This document shows, one piece after another, positions 33,744 through 41,950 of a stretch of 64,000 nucleotides of DNA (positions within the stretch are counted from its first letter, which is position 1; every line of letters begins with the position of its first letter). The notes beneath the pieces were generated by a model that was not told the DNA's origin, searched no databases, and saw nothing but the letters and a program-made list of their open reading frames with translations. A program made the position numbers and the translations under genes. The stretch comes from JABFXC01 sp045804265. Lineage in GTDB: Bacteria > Gemmatimonadota > Gemmatimonadetes > Gemmatimonadales > Gemmatimonadaceae. The stretch spans positions 62,001 through 126,000 of the forward strand of contig JBJMNK010000113.1 in the NCBI GenBank assembly GCA_045804265.1, read 5' to 3'.

Positions 33744-34976
33744 TCACACCCCGGCCGTCACCCGTTCGCCGTACGTGCGCTCGACGTAATCCTCGAGCAG
33801 CTGGAGAAACTCGGGGACGATGTTGTCGCCCTTGAGCGTCGTGACGAGCGCGCCATCGACGTAGACTGGCGCCTTTGGCTCCTCGAAGGTGCCCGGCAGC
33901 GAGATGCCGATGTTCGCGTGCTTCGACTCTCCGGGGCCGTTCACGACGCATCCCATCACGGCGACCTTCATCTCCACGACGCCGGGATGCCGCGCGCGCC
34001 AGACCGGCATCTGTTCGCGGAGGTAGCTCTGGATGTCCTCCGCCATGTGCTGGAAGAACGTCGATGTCGTCCGCCCGCAGCCGGGGCACGATGTCACCTG
34101 CGGCGCGAAGCTCCGGAGCCCGAGCGACTGCAGGATCTGCTGCGCGACCTGCACCTCCTCGGTCCGGTCGCCGTTAGGCTTCGGCGTCAGTGACACACGA
34201 ATCGTGTCGCCGATCCCCTCGGCCAGAAGGATCGAGAGACCAGCGGTGCTGGCGATGATCCCCTTCGAGCCGAGCCCCGCCTCGGTGAGGCCGAGATGGA
34301 GGGGGTAGTCGCAGCGCGAGCCCAGGCGGCGGTACACGTCCACCAGATCCTGCACCTGCGAGACCTTCGCCGAGATGAGGATCTGGTCGTGACGGAGCCC
34401 GGTCTCTTCAGCGAGCAGCGCCGAGCGCAGCGCACTCTCGAGCATCGCCTCGATGTAGACGTCGCGCGCATCGCGAGGGCTGCCAGCGCGCGCATTCGCG
34501 TCCATCATTTCAGTCAGCAGGTCCTGGTCGAGCGATCCCCAGTTCACGCCGATGCGTACTGGCTTCCCGTGGTCGACTGCGACCTGCACGATCGTGCGGA
34601 AATGCTGGTCGCGCCGCTTGCCCCCGACGTTCCCCGGGTTGATGCGATACTTCGCCAGCGCGCGCGCGCAAGCCTCGTGGCGCGTGAGGAGGAGGTGGCC
34701 GTTGTAATGAAAGTCGCCCACGATCGGCACGTCGATTCCGTCATCGTGCAGACGCCGCACGATCTCGGGGACCGCAGCCGCCGCTTCGTCGTTGTTGACC
34801 GTCACCCGAACGAGCTGCGATCCAGCGCGCGCGAGCGCGGCGACCTGCGCCGCTGTCGATGCCGCATCGGCAGTATCGGTGTTCGTCATCGACTGGACCA
34901 CGACCGGGTGAGCGGACCCGATGAGGACCCCGCCCACGTTCGCGGTCACTGTCGGCCTGCGTTCTCCAAAAACCAC
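33744..34976 (-). CDS. ispG: 4-hydroxy-3-methylbut-2-enyl diphosphate synthase IspG
   Basis: Iron-sulfur enzyme of the MEP isoprenoid pathway, converting MEcPP to HMBPP. The 410-residue protein has the N-terminal TIM-barrel substrate domain (VQSMTNTDT, DFHYNG, RINPGNVG) and a C-terminal cluster domain. Cluster cysteines are seen in SCPGCGRT and MGCVVNGPGESKHANIGIS. The GTG start has AGGAG eight bases upstream. It is a single gene divergent from a small membrane protein. Confidence 0.96.
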   Translation of the reverse strand: MVFGERRPTVTANVGGVLIGSAHPVVVQSMTNTDTADAASTAAQVAALARAGSQLVRVTVNNDEAAAAVPEIVRRLHDDGIDVPIVGDFHYNGHLLLTRHEACARALAKYRINPGNVGGKRRDQHFRTIVQVAVDHGKPVRIGVNWGSLDQDLLTEMMDANARAGSPRDARDVYIEAMLESALRSALLAEETGLRHDQILISAKVSQVQDLVDVYRRLGSRCDYPLHLGLTEAGLGSKGIIASTAGLSILLAEGIGDTIRVSLTPKPNGDRTEEVQVAQQILQSLGLRSFAPQVTSCPGCGRTTSTFFQHMAEDIQSYLREQMPVWRARHPGVVEMKVAVMGCVVNGPGESKHANIGISLPGTFEEPKAPVYVDGALVTTLKGDNIVPEFLQLLEDYVERTYGERVTAGV

Positions 34977-35148
34977 GATCCTCGTCTCCTGAAAATTTCA
35001 CGCGCGCGGACGTGTTGACGTCGCGCTCTGGCGAAAGGTAGCGAAACCGGCGGCACGCCGGGATCAGCAGCTGATGCAGCCTTCCCCTGGCGAGCGGCTC
35101 GGTTCATGTTGTGCGCGGTAACGCACTCCACCCACCGACTCGACCGCC

Positions 35149-35664
35149 ATGCCCGACGATATCGACCGCGCCTCCGTCACCCCTGTTACACCGGTACCCG
35201 CGCCGCGGCGTCGCAAGCGCTGGTGGTGGCGAATCCTCGCCGTGCTGGTCCTCGGCCCTGTTCTGGTGATCGGCCTCTGGATCGCGATCACGCTGAACTA
35301 CACTTTCTCGAGCGGTGAACGCGCGGGGTACGTCCAGAAGTTCTCGCGCAAGGGATGGATCTGTAAGACATGGGAAGGAGAGCTTGCCATGGCGACCATT
35401 CCCGGCACGATGCCCGAGATCTTCAGCTTCACCGTGAGAAATGACTCGGTCGCGCGGGTGATCGAGCGCGACATGGGGCGACGAGTCTCACTGTCATACG
35501 AGCAGCATCGCGGCGTTCCGACAACCTGCTTTGGCGAGACCGAGTATTTCGTCACCGCTGCCCGGTCGGTAGACGATCCGCAGTTCGCCCCGCCCACCCC
35601 ACCGGCGCAAGCGGCCCCTGTGGCGACGCCAGCCCCGGCTGCCCCAGGCGCCATCCCGCGCTGA
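35149..35664 (+). CDS. Membrane-anchored protein, unknown function
   Basis: A 171-residue protein. A basic N-terminus (RRRKRWWW) precedes one helix (ILAVLVLGPVLVIGLWIAI) and an extracytoplasmic domain with GYVQKFSRKGWICKTWEGEL, IFSFTVRNDSVAR and TTCFGETEYFV. Two cysteines (in WICKTW and TTCFGE) could form a disulfide. The C-terminus is Pro/Ala-rich. The compact middle domain looks conserved, but I cannot name a function. Confidence 0.78.
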   Translation: MPDDIDRASVTPVTPVPAPRRRKRWWWRILAVLVLGPVLVIGLWIAITLNYTFSSGERAGYVQKFSRKGWICKTWEGELAMATIPGTMPEIFSFTVRNDSVARVIERDMGRRVSLSYEQHRGVPTTCFGETEYFVTAARSVDDPQFAPPTPPAQAAPVATPAPAAPGAIPR

Positions 35665-35704
35665 CACGGCTGGGTCCGATTCCAACTTCGTACACAGTCT
35701 TCTG

Positions 35705-35812
35705 TTGCCCTTCCGGCCGAAGCTGCTACATTGCACCCGTGCCACGGTCATGGTGACCGTGCGCACGGTTACAGCCCGCGCACCGTGGGCATCGGTATTC
35801 AGGAGCTAGGCA
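35705..35812 (+). promoter_or_regulatory. Cold-shock gene promoter and structured 5' leader
   Basis: TTGCCC (35705-35710), a 16-bp spacer and TACATT (35727-35732) predict a leader of about 75 nt. It holds a perfect hairpin, CACGGTCA/TGACCGTG (35743-35761), then a second CACGGT/ACCGTG pair (35764-35787). Arms of the two pairs can swap partners, so alternative folds are possible, as expected for a temperature-responsive leader. Confidence 0.6.
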
Positions 35813-36028
35813 ATGCGTACGACTGGCAAGGTGAAGTGGTTCAACGACGCCAAGGGTTTCGGTTTCATCACCCCCGACAACGGCTCGAAGGATTGCTTCG
35901 TGCACTACTCGGCGATCCAGGGCAGCGGCTTCAAGACGCTGGCCGAAGGTGATGCTGTCGAATTCGACATCGTCGAAGGGCAGAAGGGTCCGGCGGCGGA
36001 GAACGTCACCCGGGCAGGCGCTCGGTAA
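35813..36028 (+). CDS. Cold-shock domain protein (CspA family)
   Basis: A 71-residue single OB-fold RNA chaperone. RNP1 is KGFGFITP and RNP2 is CFVHYSAI, with the usual N-terminal GKVKWFNDAKG. It has a long structured leader and a strong terminator. A second paralogue lies at 52140-52349; the two differ mainly in the loop between RNP1 and RNP2 (DNGSKDC here, HEGGPDV there). Confidence 0.95.
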   Translation: MRTTGKVKWFNDAKGFGFITPDNGSKDCFVHYSAIQGSGFKTLAEGDAVEFDIVEGQKGPAAENVTRAGAR

Positions 36029-36052
36029 CTCGAGCTTCCCGCTCGAAGCCAA

Positions 36053-36085
36053 ACGGGGCACCCTAACGGGTGCCCCGTCGTTCTT
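36053..36085 (+). terminator. Terminator of cold-shock gene, motif in loop
   Basis: An 11-bp stem with the loop TAAC, followed by a T-rich run. The stem-loop places CCTAACG, seven bases of the window-wide 8-mer, at its tip. It overlaps the last codons of the convergent gene. Confidence 0.8.
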
Positions 36086-36512
36086 TCAGGGGTGGCCTTC
36101 CTCTCCGCCGAGGGACGGACGTTTCCATCGCGCTGACCAGGCCGCGTTCGAGAGTTCTCTCGATCGTCGCGACGTCGACCGCCAGCGAGATGGAGTCGCT
36201 GATCTCGATCGAAGCTGGAGCTCCACCGTATTGGCGAGCACCAGTGGGCGGTCCAACCGCCGACTCTTCACTCTCCGACGCCAGCAGCCTGGACGCGATT
36301 TCGACGCCGCGCGCGACGGGAACTCCCAGCCCGCGATTCAGATCCCTCACGATTGCCGCGGTCACGAGAGTTCGCATCGCCAGCCTGCGTGCGACTCCAC
36401 GCGCGAGATGTTCCGTGCCGGGGATCGAGTGCTGGGACGTGAGGTTGTCCAGCCACTTCCGTTCGACCCCTATTGCAAGTGCAGCCACGGCAATGTCATA
36501 GACGCGCGCCAT
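36063..36512 (-). CDS. Putative DNA-binding protein with AT-hook tail
   Basis: A 149-residue protein. The N-terminal 75 residues (VYDIAVAALAIGVERKWLDNLTSQHSIPG through GVPVARGVEIASRLL) look like a MerR/helix-turn-helix-type fold. The C-terminus ends PRRRGRPPLKERRG, containing the AT-hook core RGRPP. The start is set by AGAGGA nine bases upstream of ATG 36512. Its tail lies over the cold-shock gene terminator. The DNA target is unknown; the AT-rich intergenic stretch at 36530-36590 just upstream is a natural candidate for autoregulation. Confidence 0.68.
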   Translation of the reverse strand: MARVYDIAVAALAIGVERKWLDNLTSQHSIPGTEHLARGVARRLAMRTLVTAAIVRDLNRGLGVPVARGVEIASRLLASESEESAVGPPTGARQYGGAPASIEISDSISLAVDVATIERTLERGLVSAMETSVPRRRGRPPLKERRGTR

Positions 36513-36621
36513 AATAATCCTCTTTTTCAAGGATAAAAACGGTCTGGTGGGCTGGCGTGTAGTTCCTATGATAATAGGATAATTACGTCTCGGCCAGCCG
36601 CCATTTCCGGTCGGCCGGTGT

Positions 36622-36650
36622 TTGCCCACCCGTCCGTCTGCTCCTACATT
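36622..36650 (+). promoter_or_regulatory. Promoter of Smr-domain gene
   Basis: TTGCCC, a 17-bp spacer, TACATT: nearly the same hexamers as the cold-shock gene promoter. It lies inside the longest possible frame of the Smr gene and argues for a later translation start. Confidence 0.55.
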
Positions 36651-36719
36651 GCCGCCGTCACTCGAACAAAGTGCATCATCGATGGTCTCGCATTGAGCAC
36701 GTATCACCGACGCCGACTG

Positions 36720-37310
36720 GTGGAGCTGAAGCACGCGTTTGACGAAGCGCGCTTCGGCGCTGACCGCACGCTCAACCTTCGGTCGATGTTGCCCACGGCC
36801 GCCGAGGCTGCGCGACGAACCAATGCGTGGCTCCGGGAACGGCAGGCGAGCGGCGTCAGCGAGGTCCTGATCATCTCGGGCCGGGGCAACGGCAGCGAGG
36901 GAGGTTACTCGGTCGTGCGCGAAGCCGTCGCCCGAACGCTGCGACAGCTCAAGCGCCAGGGTGTGGTCGATACCAGCGACGAACACTCGCCAGGCTCGTT
37001 TGTCGCTCGCCTTGCTCCGATGCGCCGGTTGCTCGAGGGTGCCCGGCGTACCACCCCGGCGCGGACGGACGTTCCCGGAAGTGCCGCGGTCAACGGGCTC
37101 GATCCGGAAACCGCAGCACTGCTTCGCGCACTTGCCGAGCGTGCGCTCGACGCGCTGGGCGTTCGCCAGACCGAGGCATTCCTCGACCGGGAGATGGCGA
37201 CTCAGTTCGCGGCGCTGCTCCGTGGGGTGCCACCCGGAGACGGACGCGACGAGCGCCTGCGCGAGGTAATGCGGCGAACGCTCGACGACGACGACGACCG
37301 GACGCGTTAG
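36720..37310 (+). CDS. Smr-domain protein
   Basis: A 196-residue protein from the chosen GTG start. Residues about 15-90 form an Smr domain: LNLRSMLPTAAEAARRTNAWL, VSEVLIISGRGNGSEGGYSVVREAV and GSFVARLAP. Smr domains are usually nucleases acting on RNA or branched DNA; the usual HGxG-type loop here reads SGRGNGS. The C-terminal half is helical and of unknown role. GTG 36618 would give 230 residues but overlaps the promoter. The stop codon TAG is part of a CGTTAGGC motif. Confidence 0.72.
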   Translation: MELKHAFDEARFGADRTLNLRSMLPTAAEAARRTNAWLRERQASGVSEVLIISGRGNGSEGGYSVVREAVARTLRQLKRQGVVDTSDEHSPGSFVARLAPMRRLLEGARRTTPARTDVPGSAAVNGLDPETAALLRALAERALDALGVRQTEAFLDREMATQFAALLRGVPPGDGRDERLREVMRRTLDDDDDRTR

Positions 37311-37342
37311 GCAGCGCGATCGCCAGGCGATCGCGCCGTGGC

Positions 37343-39487
37343 TCACCGGTCGGGCGGGCGCGCCTGCGCGCGCTGCAGGCTGTCGATCCGCCGCCTCGCG
37401 CGTTCGATGCTGTCCATTCGTGCACGCCGCATCGCGATCTCCCGTCGCAGCGCCTCGCGCTCCGCGGCCAGCGAGTCGGCGCGCGCGGCGGAATCGCGTC
37501 GTGCCTGAATGCGAGTGCTGTCCGCTGGCGTGGCAGCCGGAGGATTGACCGGCGCCGCCGCAGCCGGGAGTTGCGTCGGGGCCGTCGGCGCGGCGGCGGC
37601 TCTCGAGTTCGTCGGCGGAGGCTGGGAGTTCGTCCGCTGGCGACCGGCAACCGGGCGAGGAGCAGCGCGCACCGGCCCGCGTCGCGCGGACGTCGCAGCG
37701 TTAGGCACCGGCGCGATGCCCCCCGATGACACCGACTCGCGGACTCCCGAGCCTTGCGCTGACCCAGGGAGTCCGGCTTCGGCGCGATCTGACGGGGCCG
37801 CTGTTGTGCCGGTCGTCGCACCGCGGTGCGCGAACGCGTAGCCGATCGCCACGCCGAGGATCAATCCAGTGCCGGCGATGGCGCTGGCGACCACGAGCCA
37901 TGAGCGCTGTCGCAGCAATGCCGTCACAGCGCCGGCCGTCGCCACGGCCCGCGATGGATCGCTGGCAGCAATCGCCGCTGTTTCTGCTGACGACGCAAGC
38001 GAAGCGTTGGTCGTGACAGCAGGTCCGCGATCCGCTGCGGCCGGTTTCTGCGTGCGCATGGCGGCAGCGTGACTCGCTGGAGCGTGCCTCGCCGGAGCCT
38101 CACTCGCAGACGCCGCGGGCTGCGCTTCGATTGGTGCCGCAGGCGGTGCCGGGGGCGATACGACAGGCGGCTCGACGCTTCGGGCGACTGGACGCTCGCT
38201 ATCGCCCGTGCTCCCTCGCGCCTGCTCGTCGCTCGTTTCAGGAATGGTGTGGCGCGGGGCGCTCTTCGGCGAGGTCGCGGGAGCTGTCGCATGCCCGGGC
38301 GATCCCGGGTCGGAGGGCGAGAGCGGGTCGGTCACCACTGGAATCCCCGAACGCGGCGAGCGCCGACGCGCGACGTAGGCCCGCGGCAGCACACGCCCTT
38401 CGCTGTCGCTCGACAGCGGCACGGCACCGGGTACTACTCGTGGCGTTCCCGTCGGCGACCGTCGGCGCGGTGGCGGGCCGCCGATCGCCGACTGCGGCGG
38501 GGCGGAGGCGACCGCCGCGACACCCGGCGGGGTGAGCCGCGGTCGACGGTTAGGCACCGGCGGCGGAGAGGGCGGGGCGTCGCCTAACGGTTCGACAGGG
38601 AGCGGCCGCCGCGGCTCGATCGGTTGGGCGGTCCCGCCATCGCCGACGAGATCCGCGATGTCGCGGACGAGCGCCGGCAGTTGAAGCTCCAGCCGGAGGT
38701 CGCCGCCGTCGTCGACGACCGGATGCGCCGACCGTGGTGGCTCGAGGGCAACGACCGACGACCGCCCCGCTTCCGGCTCGACGTCGCGAACAGCGCCGGC
38801 GCACGTGCACCCGACAACAGGCGCGGGATCAATGAGTGCATCGGAACGCGCGAGCACGAGATCGGCGAGCTGGGACGCGAAGTCACCGGCCTTCATCGTC
38901 TCGAGGTTGATCCGTGAACGCGACCAGAGTATTTCCGGCGATGGCAGACCGCCGGGAAGCGAGAGATGGCGCCGGCGATCCGGCGGGATCACGGAATCGA
39001 AGACTTCGGGCTGCGCCGTCACGTCGATGTCGCGGTCGAGCAGCTGCGCCAGCAACTCCTCCGGCGTGAGCCGAGCATCGATGGAATCATCCGCCGCTGC
39101 CGGGCAGCGACCGACGTAGCTGATGCGAAGCTCCGCCGTCGAATGCAGCCTGAGGTAGCGCGCGGCCGCCACCGGAGGCGCGACGAGGGAGACGAGGTGC
39201 GGTGCCAGCTCGGGACCCGCCGACAGAATGCGGCGCGCAACGTGCGGGCATGCACAGTGGATCGCTGGCTGCGTGGCGCGACCGCGCAGTGCAGCGAGTG
39301 TTGCGCCGGCGACCAGCTCGTCACCCCAACTCGCCGGCACTACGGCATGAAAGCCCGCGGCGAGGCAGGCGTGCGCGAGCTGCACCGGTGTGGCAGGTCG
39401 CGCCGCAAGCTGCGCGTCGTTGCCGAGAATCACCACGGACGGTGCGGTCGCTGCGCGAATATCGGCGAGTGGTGGCAACGGCGACAC
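37343..39487 (-). CDS. Membrane-anchored fusion with [FeFe]-hydrogenase-like domain
   Basis: A 714-residue protein of unusual build. Residues about 45-225 align in order with the catalytic H-domain of iron-only hydrogenases: IHCACPHVARRI, GPELAPHLVSLVAPPVAAARYL, ISYVGRCPAA, DARLTPEELLAQLLDRDID, VFDSVIP and LPGGLPSPEIL. Accessory ferredoxin domains and the last H-cluster cysteine motif are absent. A long Pro/Ser/Ala-rich region (about 300-520), one membrane helix (LVVASAIAGTGLILGVAIGYAFA) and a charged coiled coil at the C-terminus follow. It is likely a sensor or scaffold rather than a hydrogenase. The gene is divergent from a Crp-family regulator. Confidence 0.72.
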   Translation of the reverse strand: MSPLPPLADIRAATAPSVVILGNDAQLAARPATPVQLAHACLAAGFHAVVPASWGDELVAGATLAALRGRATQPAIHCACPHVARRILSAGPELAPHLVSLVAPPVAAARYLRLHSTAELRISYVGRCPAAADDSIDARLTPEELLAQLLDRDIDVTAQPEVFDSVIPPDRRRHLSLPGGLPSPEILWSRSRINLETMKAGDFASQLADLVLARSDALIDPAPVVGCTCAGAVRDVEPEAGRSSVVALEPPRSAHPVVDDGGDLRLELQLPALVRDIADLVGDGGTAQPIEPRRPLPVEPLGDAPPSPPPVPNRRPRLTPPGVAAVASAPPQSAIGGPPPRRRSPTGTPRVVPGAVPLSSDSEGRVLPRAYVARRRSPRSGIPVVTDPLSPSDPGSPGHATAPATSPKSAPRHTIPETSDEQARGSTGDSERPVARSVEPPVVSPPAPPAAPIEAQPAASASEAPARHAPASHAAAMRTQKPAAADRGPAVTTNASLASSAETAAIAASDPSRAVATAGAVTALLRQRSWLVVASAIAGTGLILGVAIGYAFAHRGATTGTTAAPSDRAEAGLPGSAQGSGVRESVSSGGIAPVPNAATSARRGPVRAAPRPVAGRQRTNSQPPPTNSRAAAAPTAPTQLPAAAAPVNPPAATPADSTRIQARRDSAARADSLAAEREALRREIAMRRARMDSIERARRRIDSLQRAQARPPDR

Positions 39488-39603
39488 GCGTGAGTCTGCT
39501 TCAGTGCGGGAGTCCTCGCAAGGAAGCGAAAATCATGCACGAAGTCCAGAGCGGCCCGGACATTGCAAAAAGTTGCAGAGTGATCCAATAACAAGGGGCG
39601 GGG

Positions 39604-40347
39604 ATGGTCGAAGCAGTAGTCGGGCGCAGCGCGAGTCGTCTGTCGGCTGAAGAGCGCGCGTCCATAGCGGCATACGCAGCCCGTGCAACGTGGCCCAGTG
39701 GCTTCGTCATCTATCAACGCGGCGCATCGGCCGACGGCATCTTCGTCGTCCTGCGAGGTCGCGTCGTCCTGCGCAGCAGAGTGCGCGCCGGTCGCGGCTT
39801 CGTTCCGGGAGTCTCGTGCACTGGCGAGACGTTCGGCGCAGAAGGGCTCGCGCAGAACGCGCGTTACGCAACCGACGCCCGGGCCGACGAGGAAACCGAG
39901 ACGCTGCACCTCAGTGGTGCACGCTTTCGCGCCTTCGTGCGTGAACAGCCGCAGCACGCGCTCGCTCTCGTAAGCCAGGTGATGTGTGAGCGTGCCGGAC
40001 TGCTCGAACGGCTGCGCGAGCTCACGACCCTCAGTGTCGAGCAGCGCCTCGTCTCGACGCTGCTTCGGCTGGCGAACAGCGATGGGTTCGCCGCTCCCGA
40101 CGGATCGCTGGTGCTCGACGCATCACGCTATCGCCTCCTCTGCGAGATGGTCGGCGCGACGCGCGAATCGGTATCACTTGTCCTCGCGAAACTCGTCGGC
40201 GAAGGGCTCGCCACGCGCGACGGCACGGTGGTCACGGTCGAGCCACCGAATCGACTGGCCACGAAGCTCGACCAGAGCTGGCTCGATGGCGAAACGATGC
40301 TGCACCTCAACGGCACATCGGATCGGGAGCGGCGCGCGCTCACCTGA
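39604..40347 (+). CDS. Crp/Fnr-family transcriptional regulator
   Basis: A 247-residue regulator. The N-terminal cyclic-nucleotide-type beta-roll (FVIYQRGASADGIFVVLRGRVVLRS) is followed by a dimer helix and a C-terminal winged helix. The recognition helix reads GATRESVSLVLAKL and keeps the Arg-Glu pair used by CRP to read TGTGA. No N-terminal cysteines for an iron-sulfur cluster are present, so it is not a classical Fnr. It is divergent from the hydrogenase-like fusion. A CRP-class site lies before the cupredoxin at 29.3 kb. Confidence 0.88.
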   Translation: MVEAVVGRSASRLSAEERASIAAYAARATWPSGFVIYQRGASADGIFVVLRGRVVLRSRVRAGRGFVPGVSCTGETFGAEGLAQNARYATDARADEETETLHLSGARFRAFVREQPQHALALVSQVMCERAGLLERLRELTTLSVEQRLVSTLLRLANSDGFAAPDGSLVLDASRYRLLCEMVGATRESVSLVLAKLVGEGLATRDGTVVTVEPPNRLATKLDQSWLDGETMLHLNGTSDRERRALT

Positions 40348-40387
40348 GCGCCTATATTCCGCCGATCGAGCTCCCGGAGACCGAACG

Positions 40388-40462
40388 ATGACGGAAGGGG
40401 CGGCGACCGGCGACCGTGATCGCGGCCCGCAGGAGGTTGAGCCATCGGTCCGGCGCTACTAG
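40388..40462 (+). CDS. Possible 24-residue upstream ORF of the hydrolase gene
   Basis: A short frame (starting MTEGAATGDRDRG) with GGAGA eight bases upstream and a TATATT box nearby. It ends inside the region where the next gene's reading frame opens. It may couple translation into the hydrolase gene, or be chance. Confidence 0.3.
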   Translation: MTEGAATGDRDRGPQEVEPSVRRY

Positions 40463-40485
40463 TCGTCGTTCCGCTGCTCGCCGGC

Positions 40486-41364
40486 GTGATGTTCTGGAAA
40501 GGGCGCCGCTCGGCAGCGGCGCTCGCCGCCGCTGTGGATGGGCGCCTGAGAGTCGCCGCCGATGGCATCATTCCTGGCGCTGGCCCGATCGTGCGCGATG
40601 CGACTACCGGGCGGGCGGTTCTCCTCCTCCACGGATTCGGTGACACTCCACAGACGCTGCACTATGTCGCCGACGCTCTTGGTCAGGCCGGCTACACCGT
40701 CCGCGCGCCGTTGCTTCCCGGCCATGGGCGCAGGCTGGCGGATTTTCGCGCGACGCATGCGAAGGACTGGATCACCGCCGCGCGCGACGCCTACGCCGAG
40801 CTGGCGGCGAGCTTCGGGCCGTCGCCGGTCGTCGGACTGTCGATGGGTGGAGCGTTAGGCATCCTGCTCGCCGCCGAAACTCCGACGATGCCTGCGCTGG
40901 CGCTGGTCGCGCCGTACGTGAGCATGCCCCGTCGAGCCCGAATGGTCGCGCGCTTCCATCCACTCTGGGAGCTTGTCACGCCGTACTTCCGATCCGGCGG
41001 GGAGCGGTCGATCCTCGATCCGGTCGAGCGCGCAGAGGCGCTTGGATACGGTGTCCTGACGCCGCGACTGCTGTTCGAGCTGTCGCGCGTCGTTCGTCGG
41101 GTGCAGGTCTCGCTTCCACGCGTGCGCGTGCCGACGCTGGTGATCCATGGCCTGAACGACGAGCGCATCCCACCCGATGCTGCCGCGCGGGAGTACGCGC
41201 GGCTCGGCGCGACGGAAAAGGAGTTGGTATGGACGGACGCGGGCGGCCACGTGCTGACGGTGGATTACGGGCGCGACCGGGTGATCGGCCTCGTCCTCGA
41301 CTGGCTCGCCCGTCATCCGGCGCCGGTGCGCGCGGGCGCGTCCGGAGCGGCGCTCGAGCGTTAG
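40486..41364 (+). CDS. Alpha/beta hydrolase (carboxylesterase / monoacylglycerol lipase type)
   Basis: A 292-residue hydrolase. Oxyanion motif LLLHGFGDTPQT, nucleophile GLSMGGALG, acid LNDERIPPD and histidine GGHVL are all present, with a short lid between. It resembles thermostable carboxylesterase Est30-type proteins. The start is unclear: in-frame codons before GTG 40486 encode a hydrophobic stretch (PALLVVVPLLAGVMF) after a perfect AGGAGG, but no ATG/GTG/TTG stands there. The protein may therefore have an N-terminal membrane anchor. The stop TAG lies in a CGTTAGGC motif. Confidence 0.85.
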   Translation: MMFWKGRRSAAALAAAVDGRLRVAADGIIPGAGPIVRDATTGRAVLLLHGFGDTPQTLHYVADALGQAGYTVRAPLLPGHGRRLADFRATHAKDWITAARDAYAELAASFGPSPVVGLSMGGALGILLAAETPTMPALALVAPYVSMPRRARMVARFHPLWELVTPYFRSGGERSILDPVERAEALGYGVLTPRLLFELSRVVRRVQVSLPRVRVPTLVIHGLNDERIPPDAAAREYARLGATEKELVWTDAGGHVLTVDYGRDRVIGLVLDWLARHPAPVRAGASGAALER

Positions 41365-41388
41365 GCGCGGGACCGAGGATGCGAATGC

Positions 41389-41420
41389 GACGAGGGCGCG
41401 CCATCAGGCGCGCCCTCGTC
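41389..41420. terminator. Bidirectional terminator, hydrolase / histone-like gene
   Basis: A 14-bp perfect stem with loop ATCA between two convergent genes. Confidence 0.78.
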
Positions 41421-41435
41421 GTTCGGAAACCAGAG

Positions 41436-41876
41436 TTAGAAGCGCTCCTGCACGCGCTCGACGACGGTGCCCACCGTCTCCTTCACCACTCCTGCGGCAT
41501 CCGCAGCCTGTTGCAGGACGACACCACCGACGCGCTTCACCCGTGCCATCGGGGACTGCGAGCGCGACGAGCTGCCGCTCGACGAGCGCTTCGAGGTCGA
41601 CTTCCGGCTCGACGATTTCTTCGCGCCACCGGCTGAGCGCGCAGTCGGCCGCTTGCTGGCGCTCTTCTTCGCGCCGCCGCGCGCGGTTGGACGACGCGTC
41701 GACGACTTCTTCGCGCCCCCCTTCTTCGCGCTGCTGCCGCGCTTCGCGCCGCCGCGCTTGGCACCACCGCGCTTGGCACCACCCTTCCTGGCACTGCTAC
41801 GCTTCGCGCCGGAACGCTTGCCGCCGCTGCTGCCGCGCTTCGCGCCACCGCGCGACGACTTGCCTCGTGTTGCCAT
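41436..41876 (-). CDS. Histone H1-like basic protein
   Basis: A 146-residue protein made mostly of Lys, Arg, Ser, Gly and Ala. Residues 1-105 are short repeats such as GGAKRGGAKRGGAKRG and KKSSTRRPTAR. The C-terminal 35 residues form an amphipathic helix (VLQQAADAAGVVKETVGTVVERVQ). Such proteins coat DNA non-specifically, like bacterial H1 homologues. The repeats are also visible in the DNA as reiterated Lys/Arg-Gly-Gly-Ala codons. Confidence 0.8.
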   Translation of the reverse strand: MATRGKSSRGGAKRGSSGGKRSGAKRSSARKGGAKRGGAKRGGAKRGSSAKKGGAKKSSTRRPTARGGAKKSASKRPTARSAGGAKKSSSRKSTSKRSSSGSSSRSQSPMARVKRVGGVVLQQAADAAGVVKETVGTVVERVQERF

Positions 41877-41950
41877 GTGTATCTATCCTCGTGAGGGTTG
41901 TAACGGGCGCAACCGCAATTTCCGCGCACAACTGAAGACGCCGCCTCGCT

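Noticed and set aside
35010..35045. TTGACG promoter before the membrane protein gene at 35149
   Set aside because: No acceptable -10 at 16-18 bp and more than 100 bp from the start; left out.
39566..39600. Fnr/CRP-type site before the Crp-family gene (TTGCAAAAAGTTGCA)
   Set aside because: A direct repeat of TTGCA, not an inverted repeat, and it does not match TGTGA or TTGAT half-sites.
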